Source of the DNA: Flavivirga jejuensis
GTDB lineage: Bacteria; Bacteroidota; Bacteroidia; Flavobacteriales; Flavobacteriaceae
Length of the DNA: 64,000 nucleotides
Direction: 5' to 3'
Assembly: GCF_030540765.1 (NCBI RefSeq)
Contig: NZ_JAUOEL010000008.1
Coordinates: forward strand, 1-64,000
Both the position numbers and the translations under genes were made by a program. The stretch's first letter is position 1, and every line of letters begins with the position of its first letter. Of this stretch, positions 46,898-55,551 are shown in pieces. The notes below the pieces were generated by a model. The model was given only the letters and a program-made list of their open reading frames with translations, did not search any database and was not told where the DNA came from.

Positions 46898-47797
46898 ATG
46901 AACAATATTCGAATTAACTTTAGTATTAAAGATTTAGAAAATCTTACTGGCATCAAAGCACATACTATACGTATTTGGGAAAAACGTTATAATTTATTAA
47001 ACCCAAACAGAACAGATACTAATATTAGAAATTATAGTTTAACCAGTTTTCAAAAACTTTTAAACATATCATACTTAAATAATAACGGATTAAAAATCTC
47101 AAAAATTGCTAATCTTAAAGAAGAAGAAATCCTCATTAAAGTTAGAGAAATTGCTTCGAGAGGAAAAGTTGAAGATCACGCCATTAATGCGTTAAAAATG
47201 GCTATGATTAATTTTGACCAAGTATTATTTTACAATACTTATAATCATTTACTAGAAAATAAATCTTTCAGCGACATTTTCTATACCGTTTTTTTACCAC
47301 TGTTAAATGAAATAGGTTTATTGTGGCAAACTAACACCATTACACCTGCACATGAACATTTCTTATCTATTCATGTTAAACAAAAAATACTCATAAATAT
47401 TGAAAGGCTACAGATTTTAGAACCTAAACCCGCTTCCAAAACTTATGTTTTATTTTTACCTGATAATGAAATCCATGATATTGGACTTTTATTTATTAAT
47501 TACCAATTAAGGAGTAAGGGGTATCATACTATTTTTCTTGGGGAAAGCGTACCTATGGGAAGTCTTACAGATTTATTAGAGTTCTTTGAAGACATTACTT
47601 TTGTATCATATTTTACAGTTTACCCCTCAGAACAAGATATCCCAGACTATATTAATCAGTTTAATGAGTTATTACTTAAGAAAGAAAATACAAAGCTCTT
47701 GTTATTGGGAAAAAAGCTAACAGATTTAAACATTCAAGACTTACCCGAAAAAATAAGTATCTTTAATTCTATTGAAAACTTAGTTAAAGAATTATAA
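46898..47797 (+). CDS. MerR-family regulator with cobalamin-binding domain, CarH-like
   Basis: A 299-residue regulator. Residues 1-70 are a MerR winged helix (FSIKDLENLTGIKAHTIRIW then EKRYNLLNPNRTDTNIRNY). The middle four-helix part includes LNEIGLLWQTNTITPAHEHF, which fits the W-x9-EH motif that caps the upper face of adenosylcobalamin in CarH. The C-terminal Rossmann domain has LPDNEIHDIGLLFINYQL, with the His of the ExHxxG motif that coordinates cobalt. CarH is a light-sensing repressor of carotenoid genes that needs adenosylcobalamin. The neighbouring crt operon fits this role. The ATG at 46898 is used rather than the TTG immediately before it. Confidence 0.88.
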   Translation: MNNIRINFSIKDLENLTGIKAHTIRIWEKRYNLLNPNRTDTNIRNYSLTSFQKLLNISYLNNNGLKISKIANLKEEEILIKVREIASRGKVEDHAINALKMAMINFDQVLFYNTYNHLLENKSFSDIFYTVFLPLLNEIGLLWQTNTITPAHEHFLSIHVKQKILINIERLQILEPKPASKTYVLFLPDNEIHDIGLLFINYQLRSKGYHTIFLGESVPMGSLTDLLEFFEDITFVSYFTVYPSEQDIPDYINQFNELLLKKENTKLLLLGKKLTDLNIQDLPEKISIFNSIENLVKEL

Positions 47798-47808
47798 ATA
47801 TTTTTATT

Positions 47809-47840
47809 TTGTTTAACTTTTAACTATATTTGTTAAACAA
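47809..47840 (+). promoter_or_regulatory. crt promoter with perfect inverted-repeat operator
   Basis: TTGTTTAAC (47809-47817) and GTTAAACAA (47832-47840) form a perfect 9-bp inverted repeat with a 14-base spacer. TATATTTG (47825-47832) inside it fits the TAnnTTTG box. Transcription would start at about 47839, leaving almost no leader before the crtI ATG at 47842. The repeat is the likely operator of the CarH-like regulator (inference). Confidence 0.7.
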
Positions 47841-47841
47841 T

Positions 47842-49305
47842 ATGAAGTTATCTGTAAATATAATTGGTTCAGGATTCTCATCTTTGGCAGCTTCGTGCTA
47901 CTTAGCTCAAGCTGGATACGATGTTACTGTTTTTGAAAAGAACAAAACCATTGGTGGTAGAGCCAGGCAATTAATTAAAGAAGGTTTTACTTTTGATATA
48001 GGACCAACATGGTATTGGATGCCAGATGTATTTGAGCGTTTTTTTTCAGATTTTAATAAGCATCCTCAAGACTATTATACCTTAGAAAAGTTAAATCCAG
48101 CTTATAGTGTCTATTTTGGAAAGGATGACTTTATAACCATAGAAGATACCATAGAAAAAATAGTTGCAACTTTTGAAAAAGAAGAATCAGGAAGCTCGAA
48201 AAAACTTAATAAATTTATAAAACAAGCAAAAAGCAATTATGATATTGCTATTAAAGATTTGGTCTATAATCCTGGGGTTTCACCTTTAGAATTAGTAACC
48301 CTTGCAACTATTAAAAAGTTTGATCAATTTTTTAGCAATATAAAAAGAGATGTTAGAAAAGAATTTAAGAGTGAGAAGCTTATTAAAATTCTTGAATTCC
48401 CTGTCTTATTTCTAGGCGCAAAACCAAGCGACACCCCTTCTTTTTATAGTTTTATGAATTATGCCGATTTTGGTTTAGGCACATTCCATCCAAAAAAAGG
48501 GATGTACCAAGTAATTCTAGCTATGGAAAATCTAGCAAAAGAATTAGGGGTTACCATTAAAACGAATGCTCCAATAGAAAAAATTGTTGTGAAAAATGGT
48601 GAAGCCAAAGGAGTTGTTTCTAATGGAGTAACATATACATCTAATATTGTTTTAAGTGGTGCAGATTACCATCATACCGAATCTCTTTTAGACAAACCAC
48701 ACAGGCAATACTCTGAAAATTATTGGAATAAAAAAACATTTGCACCTTCCTCTCTCCTATTTTATATTGGATTTGATAAAAAAATAGAAAATGTAAATCA
48801 CCACACCTTATTTTTTGATGTAGATTTCGATAATCACGCCAAAGCGATTTATAATACCCCACAATGGCCAGAAAACCCATTATTCTATGCTAGTTTCCCA
48901 AGTAAAACGGATGATAGCTCTGCCCCAAAAGGAAAAGAAGCAGGGATATTTTTAATTCCCTTAGCTCCCGATTTAAATGACACTCAAGAACTTAGAGACA
49001 CATATTTTAATAAAATTATACATCGTTTTGAAAAATTAACCTCTCAAAATGTAAAAAAACACATTATCTTTAAAGAAAGTTTTTGCATCAACGATTTTAT
49101 TAATGACTACAATTCGTATAAAGGAAATGCATACGGAATGGCAAACACATTAACGCAAACAGCTTTTTTAAGACCAAAATTAAAAAGTAAAAAAGTAAAA
49201 AACTTGTTTTTTACTGGTCAATTAACCGTACCTGGCCCAGGAGTCCCCCCATCTTTAATATCAGGAAAATTAGTAGCAGACTTAATAACTAAACACCATT
49301 ACTAA
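47842..49305 (+). CDS. crtI: Phytoene desaturase CrtI
   Basis: A 487-residue FAD enzyme that converts phytoene to lycopene in carotenoid synthesis. The N-terminus has the Rossmann GSGFSSLAASCYLAQAGYDV then VFEKNKTIGGRARQ; the C-terminus has FFTGQLTVPGPGVPPSLISG, the crtI-family flavin-binding signature. A longer TTG frame from 47830 would add four residues; the ATG at 47842 lies just after the operator palindrome and is the better start. crtB follows after two bases. Confidence 0.93.
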   Translation: MKLSVNIIGSGFSSLAASCYLAQAGYDVTVFEKNKTIGGRARQLIKEGFTFDIGPTWYWMPDVFERFFSDFNKHPQDYYTLEKLNPAYSVYFGKDDFITIEDTIEKIVATFEKEESGSSKKLNKFIKQAKSNYDIAIKDLVYNPGVSPLELVTLATIKKFDQFFSNIKRDVRKEFKSEKLIKILEFPVLFLGAKPSDTPSFYSFMNYADFGLGTFHPKKGMYQVILAMENLAKELGVTIKTNAPIEKIVVKNGEAKGVVSNGVTYTSNIVLSGADYHHTESLLDKPHRQYSENYWNKKTFAPSSLLFYIGFDKKIENVNHHTLFFDVDFDNHAKAIYNTPQWPENPLFYASFPSKTDDSSAPKGKEAGIFLIPLAPDLNDTQELRDTYFNKIIHRFEKLTSQNVKKHIIFKESFCINDFINDYNSYKGNAYGMANTLTQTAFLRPKLKSKKVKNLFFTGQLTVPGPGVPPSLISGKLVADLITKHHY

Positions 49306-49307
49306 TT

Positions 49308-50147
49308 ATGAAATTATTATTTGATACAGTCTCCTATAATTGTAGCAAATTAGTCACAAAGACTTATAGTACATCCTTTTCTTTAGCAACAAAAATGCTA
49401 TCTAAATCTATTAGAATGGACATTTACAACATCTATGGATTTGTTCGTTTTGCTGATGAGATTGTCGATTCTTTTCATGATTATAATAAAGAAAGTCTCT
49501 TTAATAAATTTTCAGACGATTTAGAACTTGCATTAAAAGATAAAATTAGTTTAAACCCAATACTCAACTCATTTCAATATACATTTCATAAATATAATTT
49601 AGACAAAAGCTTAGTAGATGCTTTTATGAAAAGCATGCGTTTAGATTTACATAAAACGGAGTACCTTAGCCAAGAAGAGTACGAAGCCTATATTTATGGG
49701 TCTGCAGATGTTGTAGGACTTATGTGTTTAAAAGTTTTTGTAAAAGGTAATCCTCAGAAATACAATGAGCTTAAAGATACAGCCATGTCGTTAGGTTCTG
49801 CTTTTCAAAAAGTGAATTTTTTAAGAGATTTAAAAGCCGATTTTGATGGTTTAAACAGAACCTATTTTCCGAAAACTGATTTAAATAATCTGGATGAAGC
49901 ATCAAAACAAAATATTATAGATGATATTGAAATTGATTTTGCAAAAGGTTTAAGAGGGATAAAAAAGTTACCCATTGAAGCAAAATTCGGCGTTTTCATG
50001 GCTTACAGATACTATCGTCAACTACTTAAAAAACTAAAAAAAACACCAGCTCTTCAAATAAAAAACACACGAATACGTGTTTCTAACCCTAAAAAAATAG
50101 AACTTTTAATGCGCAGTTATATAAAATATCAATTAAATTTAATGTAA
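49308..50147 (+). CDS. crtB: Phytoene synthase CrtB
   Basis: A 279-residue prenyltransferase that joins two GGPP molecules to phytoene. Both Asp-rich motifs are present: VRFADEIVDSFHD (about residues 44-56, D-x-x-x-D) and FQKVNFLRDLKADFDGLNRTYFP (about 163-185, second D-x-x-x-D with RDL). The YGSADVVGLMCLKVF helix is typical. A GGPP synthase (crtE) is not in the window and must be elsewhere. It is flanked closely by crtI and crtZ. Confidence 0.93.
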   Translation: MKLLFDTVSYNCSKLVTKTYSTSFSLATKMLSKSIRMDIYNIYGFVRFADEIVDSFHDYNKESLFNKFSDDLELALKDKISLNPILNSFQYTFHKYNLDKSLVDAFMKSMRLDLHKTEYLSQEEYEAYIYGSADVVGLMCLKVFVKGNPQKYNELKDTAMSLGSAFQKVNFLRDLKADFDGLNRTYFPKTDLNNLDEASKQNIIDDIEIDFAKGLRGIKKLPIEAKFGVFMAYRYYRQLLKKLKKTPALQIKNTRIRVSNPKKIELLMRSYIKYQLNLM

Positions 50148-50156
50148 TTTTAAAAC

Positions 50157-50606
50157 ATGCATACAGTATTTTGGATATTGATTTTTTTGGGCACTTATTC
50201 CTTTATGGAGTTTATGGCATGGTTTACACATAAATATGTGATGCATGGTTTTTTATGGTCTTTGCATAAAGACCATCACAAAAAAGATCATGATAGCTGG
50301 TTTGAACGTAACGATGCATTTTTCATTTTTTACGCAGTGGTTAGCATTGTTTTTTTCTTACTATGGAAACACACTAGCTTTTGGGCTGGTTTACCTATTG
50401 GATTAGGCATTTTCGCATATGGAGCCTCTTATTTTATGGTTCATGATATATTTATTCACCAACGTTTTAAATTATTTAGAAATGCCAATAATTGGTATGC
50501 CAAAGGTTTAAGACGGGCTCATAAAATGCACCATAAACACTTGGGTAAAAAAGATGGTGAATGTTTTGGGATGTTATTTGTACCCTTCAAATACTTCAAA
50601 AAATAA
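50157..50606 (+). CDS. crtZ: Beta-carotene hydroxylase CrtZ
   Basis: A 149-residue membrane di-iron hydroxylase that adds 3-hydroxyl groups to beta-carotene, giving zeaxanthin. The four His clusters are HKYVMHGFLW, LHKDHHKKDHD, MVHDIFIHQRFK and RRAHKMHHKHLGKK, as in the fatty acid hydroxylase/CrtZ family. Hydrophobic segments lie at about 3-18, 54-75 and 80-100. It sits within the four-gene crt operon. Confidence 0.92.
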   Translation: MHTVFWILIFLGTYSFMEFMAWFTHKYVMHGFLWSLHKDHHKKDHDSWFERNDAFFIFYAVVSIVFFLLWKHTSFWAGLPIGLGIFAYGASYFMVHDIFIHQRFKLFRNANNWYAKGLRRAHKMHHKHLGKKDGECFGMLFVPFKYFKK

Positions 50607-50609
50607 CTG

Positions 50610-51314
50610 ATGACTTATTTGTATCTGTTATTAAACTTGGGATCTTTATCTGTTCCATTTTTATTTAGTTTTCATCCTAAGCTAAAATTTTATAAGCGCT
50701 GGAAATCTCTATTTTTAGGAATCTTAATAAGCATGTCCATATTTATTCCTTGGGATATTATTTTTACTATAAATGGTATCTGGGGATTTAATGAAGATTA
50801 TTTTTTAGGCTTCGAACTATTTTCTTTGCCTATAGAAGAGTGGCTTTTTTTTATATGCATTCCTTATGCCTGTACTTTTACACACTATGCATTATTGTAT
50901 TATTTTCCAAATTTGAAATTGTCGCAAGGACTAACCAAAACAATTAGTTACTTACTCATATTGTTACTATTTATATTTACAATCTACAATCGTACTAAAT
51001 GGTACACCTCTATAAATTTTGCGTTAGCTACTATATTAATTAGTATGGTGATTAAAAAGAATAGTCATTTATTAAGTCATTTCTATGTCACATTTTTAGT
51101 AATGCTTATTCCATTTTTTATAGTAAATGGGATATTAACAGGTAGTTTTATTACAAATGAAGTTGTTTGGTATAATAATTTAGAAAACTTGAATATTAGA
51201 ATATTTACAATTCCAATTGAAGATATAGTGTATGCATTTACTCTTATTCTTTTGAATTTATTTGTAATGAATTATTTAGAGCTTAAAAAGAATCTTTCAA
51301 CAAATCGTCTATAG
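50610..51314 (+). CDS. Lycopene cyclase, CrtYcd-like fusion
   Basis: A 234-residue polytopic protein that closes the ends of lycopene to beta-carotene. It has two related halves: FIPWDIIFTINGIWGFNEDY with the PIEEWLFFICIPYACTFTHY motif, and a second copy-like element FFIVNGILTGSFITNEVVWY with IPIEDIVYAFTLILLN. The repeated P-[IE]-E-[WDE] motif is a hallmark of the heterodimeric CrtYc/CrtYd cyclases, here fused in one chain as in flavobacterial CrtYcd. Its 3' end overlaps the convergent TlpA-like gene by 32 bases. Confidence 0.88.
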   Translation: MTYLYLLLNLGSLSVPFLFSFHPKLKFYKRWKSLFLGILISMSIFIPWDIIFTINGIWGFNEDYFLGFELFSLPIEEWLFFICIPYACTFTHYALLYYFPNLKLSQGLTKTISYLLILLLFIFTIYNRTKWYTSINFALATILISMVIKKNSHLLSHFYVTFLVMLIPFFIVNGILTGSFITNEVVWYNNLENLNIRIFTIPIEDIVYAFTLILLNLFVMNYLELKKNLSTNRL

Positions 51315-51855
51315 TTTTTCTAACAGTATCGCTATTCCAATTGGCCGCTCCGTTTTTATCAATTACAATATGACCTTGTTTATCAATTAAAAAAGTTCGG
51401 GGAATACTTGTAACATCAAAAGGTTCTGGATATTTTGTAGCGGGGTTATACACCTTAAAAGTATACTTGTTTTTTTCTAGAAACTGATTGATTACTGCAT
51501 GCTTTTCATTAGAAACAAAAACAAATGCAACCCTGTCTTTATAATCATTATAAAGTAATTGCATACTTGGCATTTCTGCAATACATGGCGGGCACCATGT
51601 GGCCCAAAAATTTACTAAAACAACTTGTCCTTTTGTGGCTTCAAAATTAGAAATAACGTTTTCATTATCTTTAAGTTTCCAATCATAATTTACTAAACTG
51701 GACTGTTTCGCATCCTTAATTATAGATGGACCAAAAAGAGCCAATCCCTTATGCAAAAAGACTTGTATGGGTTGACGCGTTTGGGGAATAATTAAAACGG
51801 CAATTAAAATTAAAAATATAATATTCTTTAAACTAAACGTTTTTCTTCTAAACAT
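51283..51855 (-). CDS. TlpA/ResA-like thioredoxin-fold protein
   Basis: A 190-residue membrane-anchored thioredoxin-like protein. The N-terminal hydrophobic helix (SLKNIIFLILIAVLIIP, about residues 7-23) anchors it in the inner membrane. Then comes a periplasmic domain with NFWATWCPPCIAEMPSMQLL, carrying the redox-active WCPPC (about residue 86). TSIPRTFLIDKQGHIVIDKN contains the cis-Pro after SIPRT, as in TlpA/ResA. It probably reduces disulfides in periplasmic or cytochrome-maturation substrates. Its stop lies within the last 32 bases of the lycopene cyclase gene on the other strand. Confidence 0.88.
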   Translation of the reverse strand: MFRRKTFSLKNIIFLILIAVLIIPQTRQPIQVFLHKGLALFGPSIIKDAKQSSLVNYDWKLKDNENVISNFEATKGQVVLVNFWATWCPPCIAEMPSMQLLYNDYKDRVAFVFVSNEKHAVINQFLEKNKYTFKVYNPATKYPEPFDVTSIPRTFLIDKQGHIVIDKNGAANWNSDTVRKTIDDLLKDSF

Positions 51856-51869
51856 AGATATAAATGATA

Positions 51870-51901
51870 AGGCACAATTTCTAAGTCGAAACCGTGCCTT
51901 A
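51870..51901 (-). terminator. Possible hairpin between the lipoprotein and TlpA-like genes
   Basis: AAGGCAC and GTGCCTT pair (7 bp) across an 18-base loop, between the lipoprotein stop at 51930 and the TlpA-like start at 51855. No good T-run follows on the minus strand, so it could be a weak terminator or a structured leader. Confidence 0.35.
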
Positions 51902-51929
51902 AATCTAACAAAAATTTAAACGCTATGAG

Positions 51930-52820
51930 CTATCTAATGGCAAATCCACTAGGAAAAGAAGCAGAACTGTATTCAAGATCATGTGTTGCAGGAGCAACAT
52001 CTTGACCAATTACACCTACTAAAGGCTTCAAAGTAAAAGGAGCAAGTGAATTATCTGGGTCTGGTTCTACAGAAATAACAGCCGTAAGCCCTCTTACATC
52101 TAATGGAAATGTAAACCCTGCTGGTTCATTATTAAAGAAATCTTCACCTGGTACTGGTGGGCCAGCATTATTTTCTGTTCCACTAAAGTCATTAGAGTCA
52201 TCTACAGTCGTAAAACTAGTAAAAGTACCTGTTGTTAAAGGACCAACACTATTTACAACCCATCCTTCATATTTCCACCCTGCTGGTAATACAGGTAATC
52301 CTAAACCTGCAGTTGGAGCCCCCGTCATTTGTGGTGTTCCAAACCAAATACCATTCTCATCATTACCATTATTAGCACTACCAGCTACTTCGTCTGTTGG
52401 AGTTCTTAAAAAAGCGAGTCCCCATGAGTCTGTAAAATCACCTACTATAGCTGTACTAACAGAAGCTCGATCTCCTGAAAAATCACCTACTAAAATTTTT
52501 GTATCTGCAGGTGTTGCAGCTGCTGTTCCAGTTTCTCCTGCAGGCTCTATTGATAATACAAATGTTGTTGCATTTTCTAATTGAGTCGCATCTACTGTAA
52601 AAGATTGTGGAAATGTAACAGAAGTAAATGTTCCTGTTGAAACAGGATCTCCATCTACAATTATCCAGCCTTCATAAACAAAATCGTCACCTAAGGCTTC
52701 CAAACCATCTAATTCTAAACTTAAATTAGCTGTAGATGGTGCATTATCGTCATCATTACTACAAGAACTAGCTAATAATCCTATTGTTAATACTGCTATA
52801 AACATTTTTTTAATCATCAT
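51930..52820 (-). CDS. Lipoprotein with two anti-sigma-K-like (RskA C-terminal-type) domains
   Basis: A 296-residue lipoprotein with lipobox LLASSC (about Cys20, then SNDDDN, an acidic stretch fitting surface-exposed lipoproteins in Bacteroidota). It holds two related domains, FVYEGWIIVDGDPVSTGTFT (about 46-65) and WKYEGWVVNSVGPLTTGTFT (about 178-198), each followed by a beta-rich segment with ISVEPDPDN or LSIEPAGE. The YEGWxV...GTFT...S[IV]EP pattern is close to the extracellular part of anti-sigma-K factors (RskA), yet no membrane helix or sigma-binding region is present. So it is probably not a regulator; function unknown. Confidence 0.7.
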   Translation of the reverse strand: MMIKKMFIAVLTIGLLASSCSNDDDNAPSTANLSLELDGLEALGDDFVYEGWIIVDGDPVSTGTFTSVTFPQSFTVDATQLENATTFVLSIEPAGETGTAAATPADTKILVGDFSGDRASVSTAIVGDFTDSWGLAFLRTPTDEVAGSANNGNDENGIWFGTPQMTGAPTAGLGLPVLPAGWKYEGWVVNSVGPLTTGTFTSFTTVDDSNDFSGTENNAGPPVPGEDFFNNEPAGFTFPLDVRGLTAVISVEPDPDNSLAPFTLKPLVGVIGQDVAPATHDLEYSSASFPSGFAIR

Positions 52821-52890
52821 ATTTTATTTTAAAGTTTTAATACTTCAAAGGTATAGTACGCTGATTTTATAAAATGTTAGCCATCTAACA

Positions 52891-53562
52891 TTAAGCAATA
52901 TTTTTATGAATTCTTATTTCTTTTCTGGTAAATTGAATTACGTTTTCTTCCTTTAATTCGTTTAAAAGTATGTTTAACGTAGGTCTTGAAGTACCAATTA
53001 AAGAAGCAATATCTTTTTGTGTATAAGGGTGATGTATCACTTTATCTCCCGTTTTTTCACAATCGTATCCGTAGTCTGCGCATAACTCATCTAAAAATTC
53101 GACAAGACGTGTTTTGGCATCTTTAAATAATAACAACTGTAATCGTCTTTCTAATTTTTTCAATTTGAAACCAATTACTTTATAAATTTTAAAACTGAAG
53201 GTTTGATTATTTCGCATTAAATCATGCATAGTTTCTACTCCTATGGGACAGATACTTGTTTTATTATCGACTGATTGGGCAAACTCTTCTCGTTTAGATT
53301 CTCCAAGAATAGCTGTTTCTCCAAATAACTCGCCTCGTGTTAAAATAGCTTTGACAACCTCGTTTCCTTCTTCACTGTAATAACCAATTTTGACTTTGCC
53401 TTTTTCTATAAGATATACTTTGTTTGCAGAATCTTCTTCAAAATAAATATAATCTTTCTTTTTGTAGGCATCAAAATCATGACTGGTTTTATAAGCTTTA
53501 AATTTGTGGGGACAAAGCACCTTGAAAAGATTGACATCATCAAAAAACCAAAGTGATTTCAT
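52891..53562 (-). CDS. Crp/Fnr family transcriptional regulator
   Basis: A 223-residue cAMP-receptor-like regulator. An N-terminal cyclic-nucleotide-binding domain (YIYFEEDSANKVYLIEKGKVKI, then the phosphate-binding-like GELFGETAILGESKREEFAQ) is followed by a C-terminal winged helix (YTQKDIASLIGTSRPTLNIL, about 184-203). There is no Fnr-type N-terminal Cys cluster (only one Cys near position 18), so it is probably not an Fe-S sensor. The ligand is not known. It is divergent in sequence from but next to the lipoprotein gene, 70 bases apart on the same strand. Confidence 0.9.
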   Translation of the reverse strand: MKSLWFFDDVNLFKVLCPHKFKAYKTSHDFDAYKKKDYIYFEEDSANKVYLIEKGKVKIGYYSEEGNEVVKAILTRGELFGETAILGESKREEFAQSVDNKTSICPIGVETMHDLMRNNQTFSFKIYKVIGFKLKKLERRLQLLLFKDAKTRLVEFLDELCADYGYDCEKTGDKVIHHPYTQKDIASLIGTSRPTLNILLNELKEENVIQFTRKEIRIHKNIA

Positions 53563-53626
53563 AATTTATTGTTTTTGTTAGTTCAATTTACAGTCGAAAA
53601 ACGCTAACAAAGCTTACAAAAAAGAC

Positions 53627-53653
53627 ATAAAAAAACCTCCCAATCAGGAGGTC
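53627..53653 (-). terminator. Intrinsic terminator after the DUF5606 gene
   Basis: ACCTCC (53635-53640) and GGAGGT (53647-53652) form a hairpin. On the minus strand it is followed by TTTTTTT, ending the peptide deformylase-DUF5606 unit. Confidence 0.88.
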
Positions 53654-53703
53654 TTGTATCAATTTATTATTTAAAGTAATCTATAAATAATTTGAATTAT
53701 ATG

Positions 53704-54138
53704 CTATTCTTCTTCGTCTGATGTTGTATTGCTTTCTTCTACGTCTGAATCTGAAAAATTCAGCATATCATGTTTTTGCAATAAATTATACCATTGGATC
53801 ACTTTTTTAATATCACTTGCATAAACCCTATCTTCGTCATAATCTGGTAGCACATTAAAGAAATATTCTTCCAAAATATCTCTACTATCTTTAGGCTTTA
53901 CAGATGATTGTTCTCCGTTTTCTTTTTTCTTAATATTTTCAAAAACTTGCTTTAATGGCACTTCTTCTGTTAAAGTATAAATCGCTATTTCGCTTAAAAT
54001 ACTAACGTTATTTTGTGCACTTACAGATATACGCTTGTTGTCCATTAATGATTCGGCAACAAAACCAGCTCGTGTTTGTGTTATTAACTTATACAATCCT
54101 GGCTTTCCACCTATTGATAATACTTTATCTAAACTCAT
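53704..54138 (-). CDS. DUF5606 protein
   Basis: A 144-residue cytoplasmic protein of a family conserved in Flavobacteriia. The N-terminal MSLDKVLSIGGKPGLYKLIT then AGFVAESLMDNKRISVSAQN is the DUF5606 signature. The C-terminus is acidic (SDSDVEESNTTSDEEE), probably disordered. It lies 55 bases downstream of the peptide deformylase gene, its usual partner in flavobacteria. Function is unknown. Confidence 0.88.
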   Translation of the reverse strand: MSLDKVLSIGGKPGLYKLITQTRAGFVAESLMDNKRISVSAQNNVSILSEIAIYTLTEEVPLKQVFENIKKKENGEQSSVKPKDSRDILEEYFFNVLPDYDEDRVYASDIKKVIQWYNLLQKHDMLNFSDSDVEESNTTSDEEE

Positions 54139-54193
54139 AATTAATTCTTAAATGGGGCACAAATATCAATTGTTTATTGTTTGCTTGCAAATA

Positions 54194-54784
54194 TTATCGT
54201 TTCTTTTTTTGATCAGGAAAACGCATTCTATAATCAACTTGAATCTTCCCTTTAGAAATATTGGTTAATCTGCCTTTTATTAAACGTTTTTTTAAGCTTG
54301 AAAGCTTATCTGTAAATAAAACACCTTCTATATGATCGTATTCATGTTGAATAACTCTGGCTATTAGTCCTTCAAAGGTTTCAGTATGCGATTTAAAATT
54401 TTCATCAACATACTCAATAGTTATTTTTGGTTGCCTAAAAACATCTTCTCTAACATCTGGAATACTTAAGCACCCTTCATTAAAAGCCCATGCATCACCT
54501 TCTTCTTTGGTTATTTTGGCATTAATAAAAACACGTTTAAAACCTTTTAATGTATTTTGTTCTTCATCAGTCAAATCTTCATCTTCAGAAAAAGGTGTCG
54601 TATCAACCAAAAATAATCTAATAGGTAATCCTATTTGGGGAGCAGCTAAACCAACTCCACAGGCATTATACATGGTTTCAAACATATTATCCAAAAGATC
54701 ATTAAAATTTGGATACTCTTTTGTAATCTCTTTTCCTTTTTTCTTTAAGACGGGATCACCGTAGGCTACTATTGGTAAAATCAT
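54194..54784 (-). CDS. def: Peptide deformylase
   Basis: A 196-residue metalloenzyme that removes the formyl group from new N-terminal Met residues. All three motifs are present: GVGLAAPQIGLP (motif 1, about residues 43-54), EGCLSIPD (motif 2, about 117-124, metal-binding Cys) and VIQHEYDHIEGVLF (motif 3, about 155-168, HExxH-like with both His ligands). The gap upstream (54785-55037) is AT-rich and I see no gene in it. Confidence 0.96.
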   Translation of the reverse strand: MILPIVAYGDPVLKKKGKEITKEYPNFNDLLDNMFETMYNACGVGLAAPQIGLPIRLFLVDTTPFSEDEDLTDEEQNTLKGFKRVFINAKITKEEGDAWAFNEGCLSIPDVREDVFRQPKITIEYVDENFKSHTETFEGLIARVIQHEYDHIEGVLFTDKLSSLKKRLIKGRLTNISKGKIQVDYRMRFPDQKKKR

Positions 54785-55037
54785 TATTTATTTGCTATTA
54801 GTACAACAAAAATAGTAATACTATAATTTATTAATGGTATTTATATAAAATTTCTTGTTTCATCATTTACATTACTTAGTATCTGGTCGTAGATAGACTG
54901 TTTTTATAATTTGGATTTTTTTTATGTCATTTTTAGTTATTTTTCATGAATTGGCATCTTAGTACCAATCGATTAAAAACAAATAAAAAGGGTGTAAAAA
55001 GAAACAAATTTAATAGTGCTGTGTTTCCGACCAGACA

Positions 55038-55448
55038 CTACTTAGAATACAAATAACTCTGTAAAATAAGAGTGGCACTAATTTCGTCTATAAGCGCTTT
55101 ATTTTTTCGCTGGTTCTTTTTTAATCCACTATCAATCATGGTTTGAAATGCCATTTTAGAAGTGAATCGCTCATCGACTCTTACAATCGGGATATTTGGA
55201 AATTCTTTTTTTAATTTATCTATAAACGGAAGAATATGAATTTCACTTTCCGAAACGGTATTATTCATTTGCTTTGGCTCTCCAACTAAAAATAATTCTA
55301 CCTGTTCTTTAGTCGTGTAATCTTTTAAAAATTTTAAAAGTTCTTTGGTATTAACTGTAGTGAGTCCAGATGCTATAATTTGCAATTCATCTGTTACAGC
55401 GATACCTGTTCTTTTAGTACCATAATCTATTGCTAAAATGCGAGCCAT
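55038..55448 (-). CDS. ruvX: Holliday junction resolvase-like RuvX/YqgF (pre-16S rRNA nuclease)
   Basis: A 136-residue RNase H-fold nuclease, known in E. coli for 5' maturation of 16S rRNA. MARILAIDYGTKRTGIAVTD carries the first catalytic Asp (about residue 7), LFLVGEPKQMNN is the central strand, and VRVDERFTSKMAFQTM contains the second acidic site (DERFTS); DEISATLILQSYL has the third Asp. The frame extends five residues upstream, but MARILAIDYG is the normal start. Confidence 0.93.
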   Translation of the reverse strand: MARILAIDYGTKRTGIAVTDELQIIASGLTTVNTKELLKFLKDYTTKEQVELFLVGEPKQMNNTVSESEIHILPFIDKLKKEFPNIPIVRVDERFTSKMAFQTMIDSGLKKNQRKNKALIDEISATLILQSYLYSK

Positions 55449-55483
55449 ATATTTATTTTGCACAAAAATAGTTTAATAAAAAC

Positions 55484-55512
55484 AAAAAAGACTATCTTTT
55501 CAGATAGCCTTC
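55484..55512 (-). terminator. Intrinsic terminator after the small secreted protein gene
   Basis: On the minus strand GGCTATCT pairs with AGATAGTC around GAAA, followed by TTTTTT (55491-55510, T-run 55485-55490). It ends the gene at 55552-55869. Confidence 0.85.
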
Positions 55513-55551
55513 TTTTAGGTATTTAACTTCACTAATATTTAAATCTTATAA

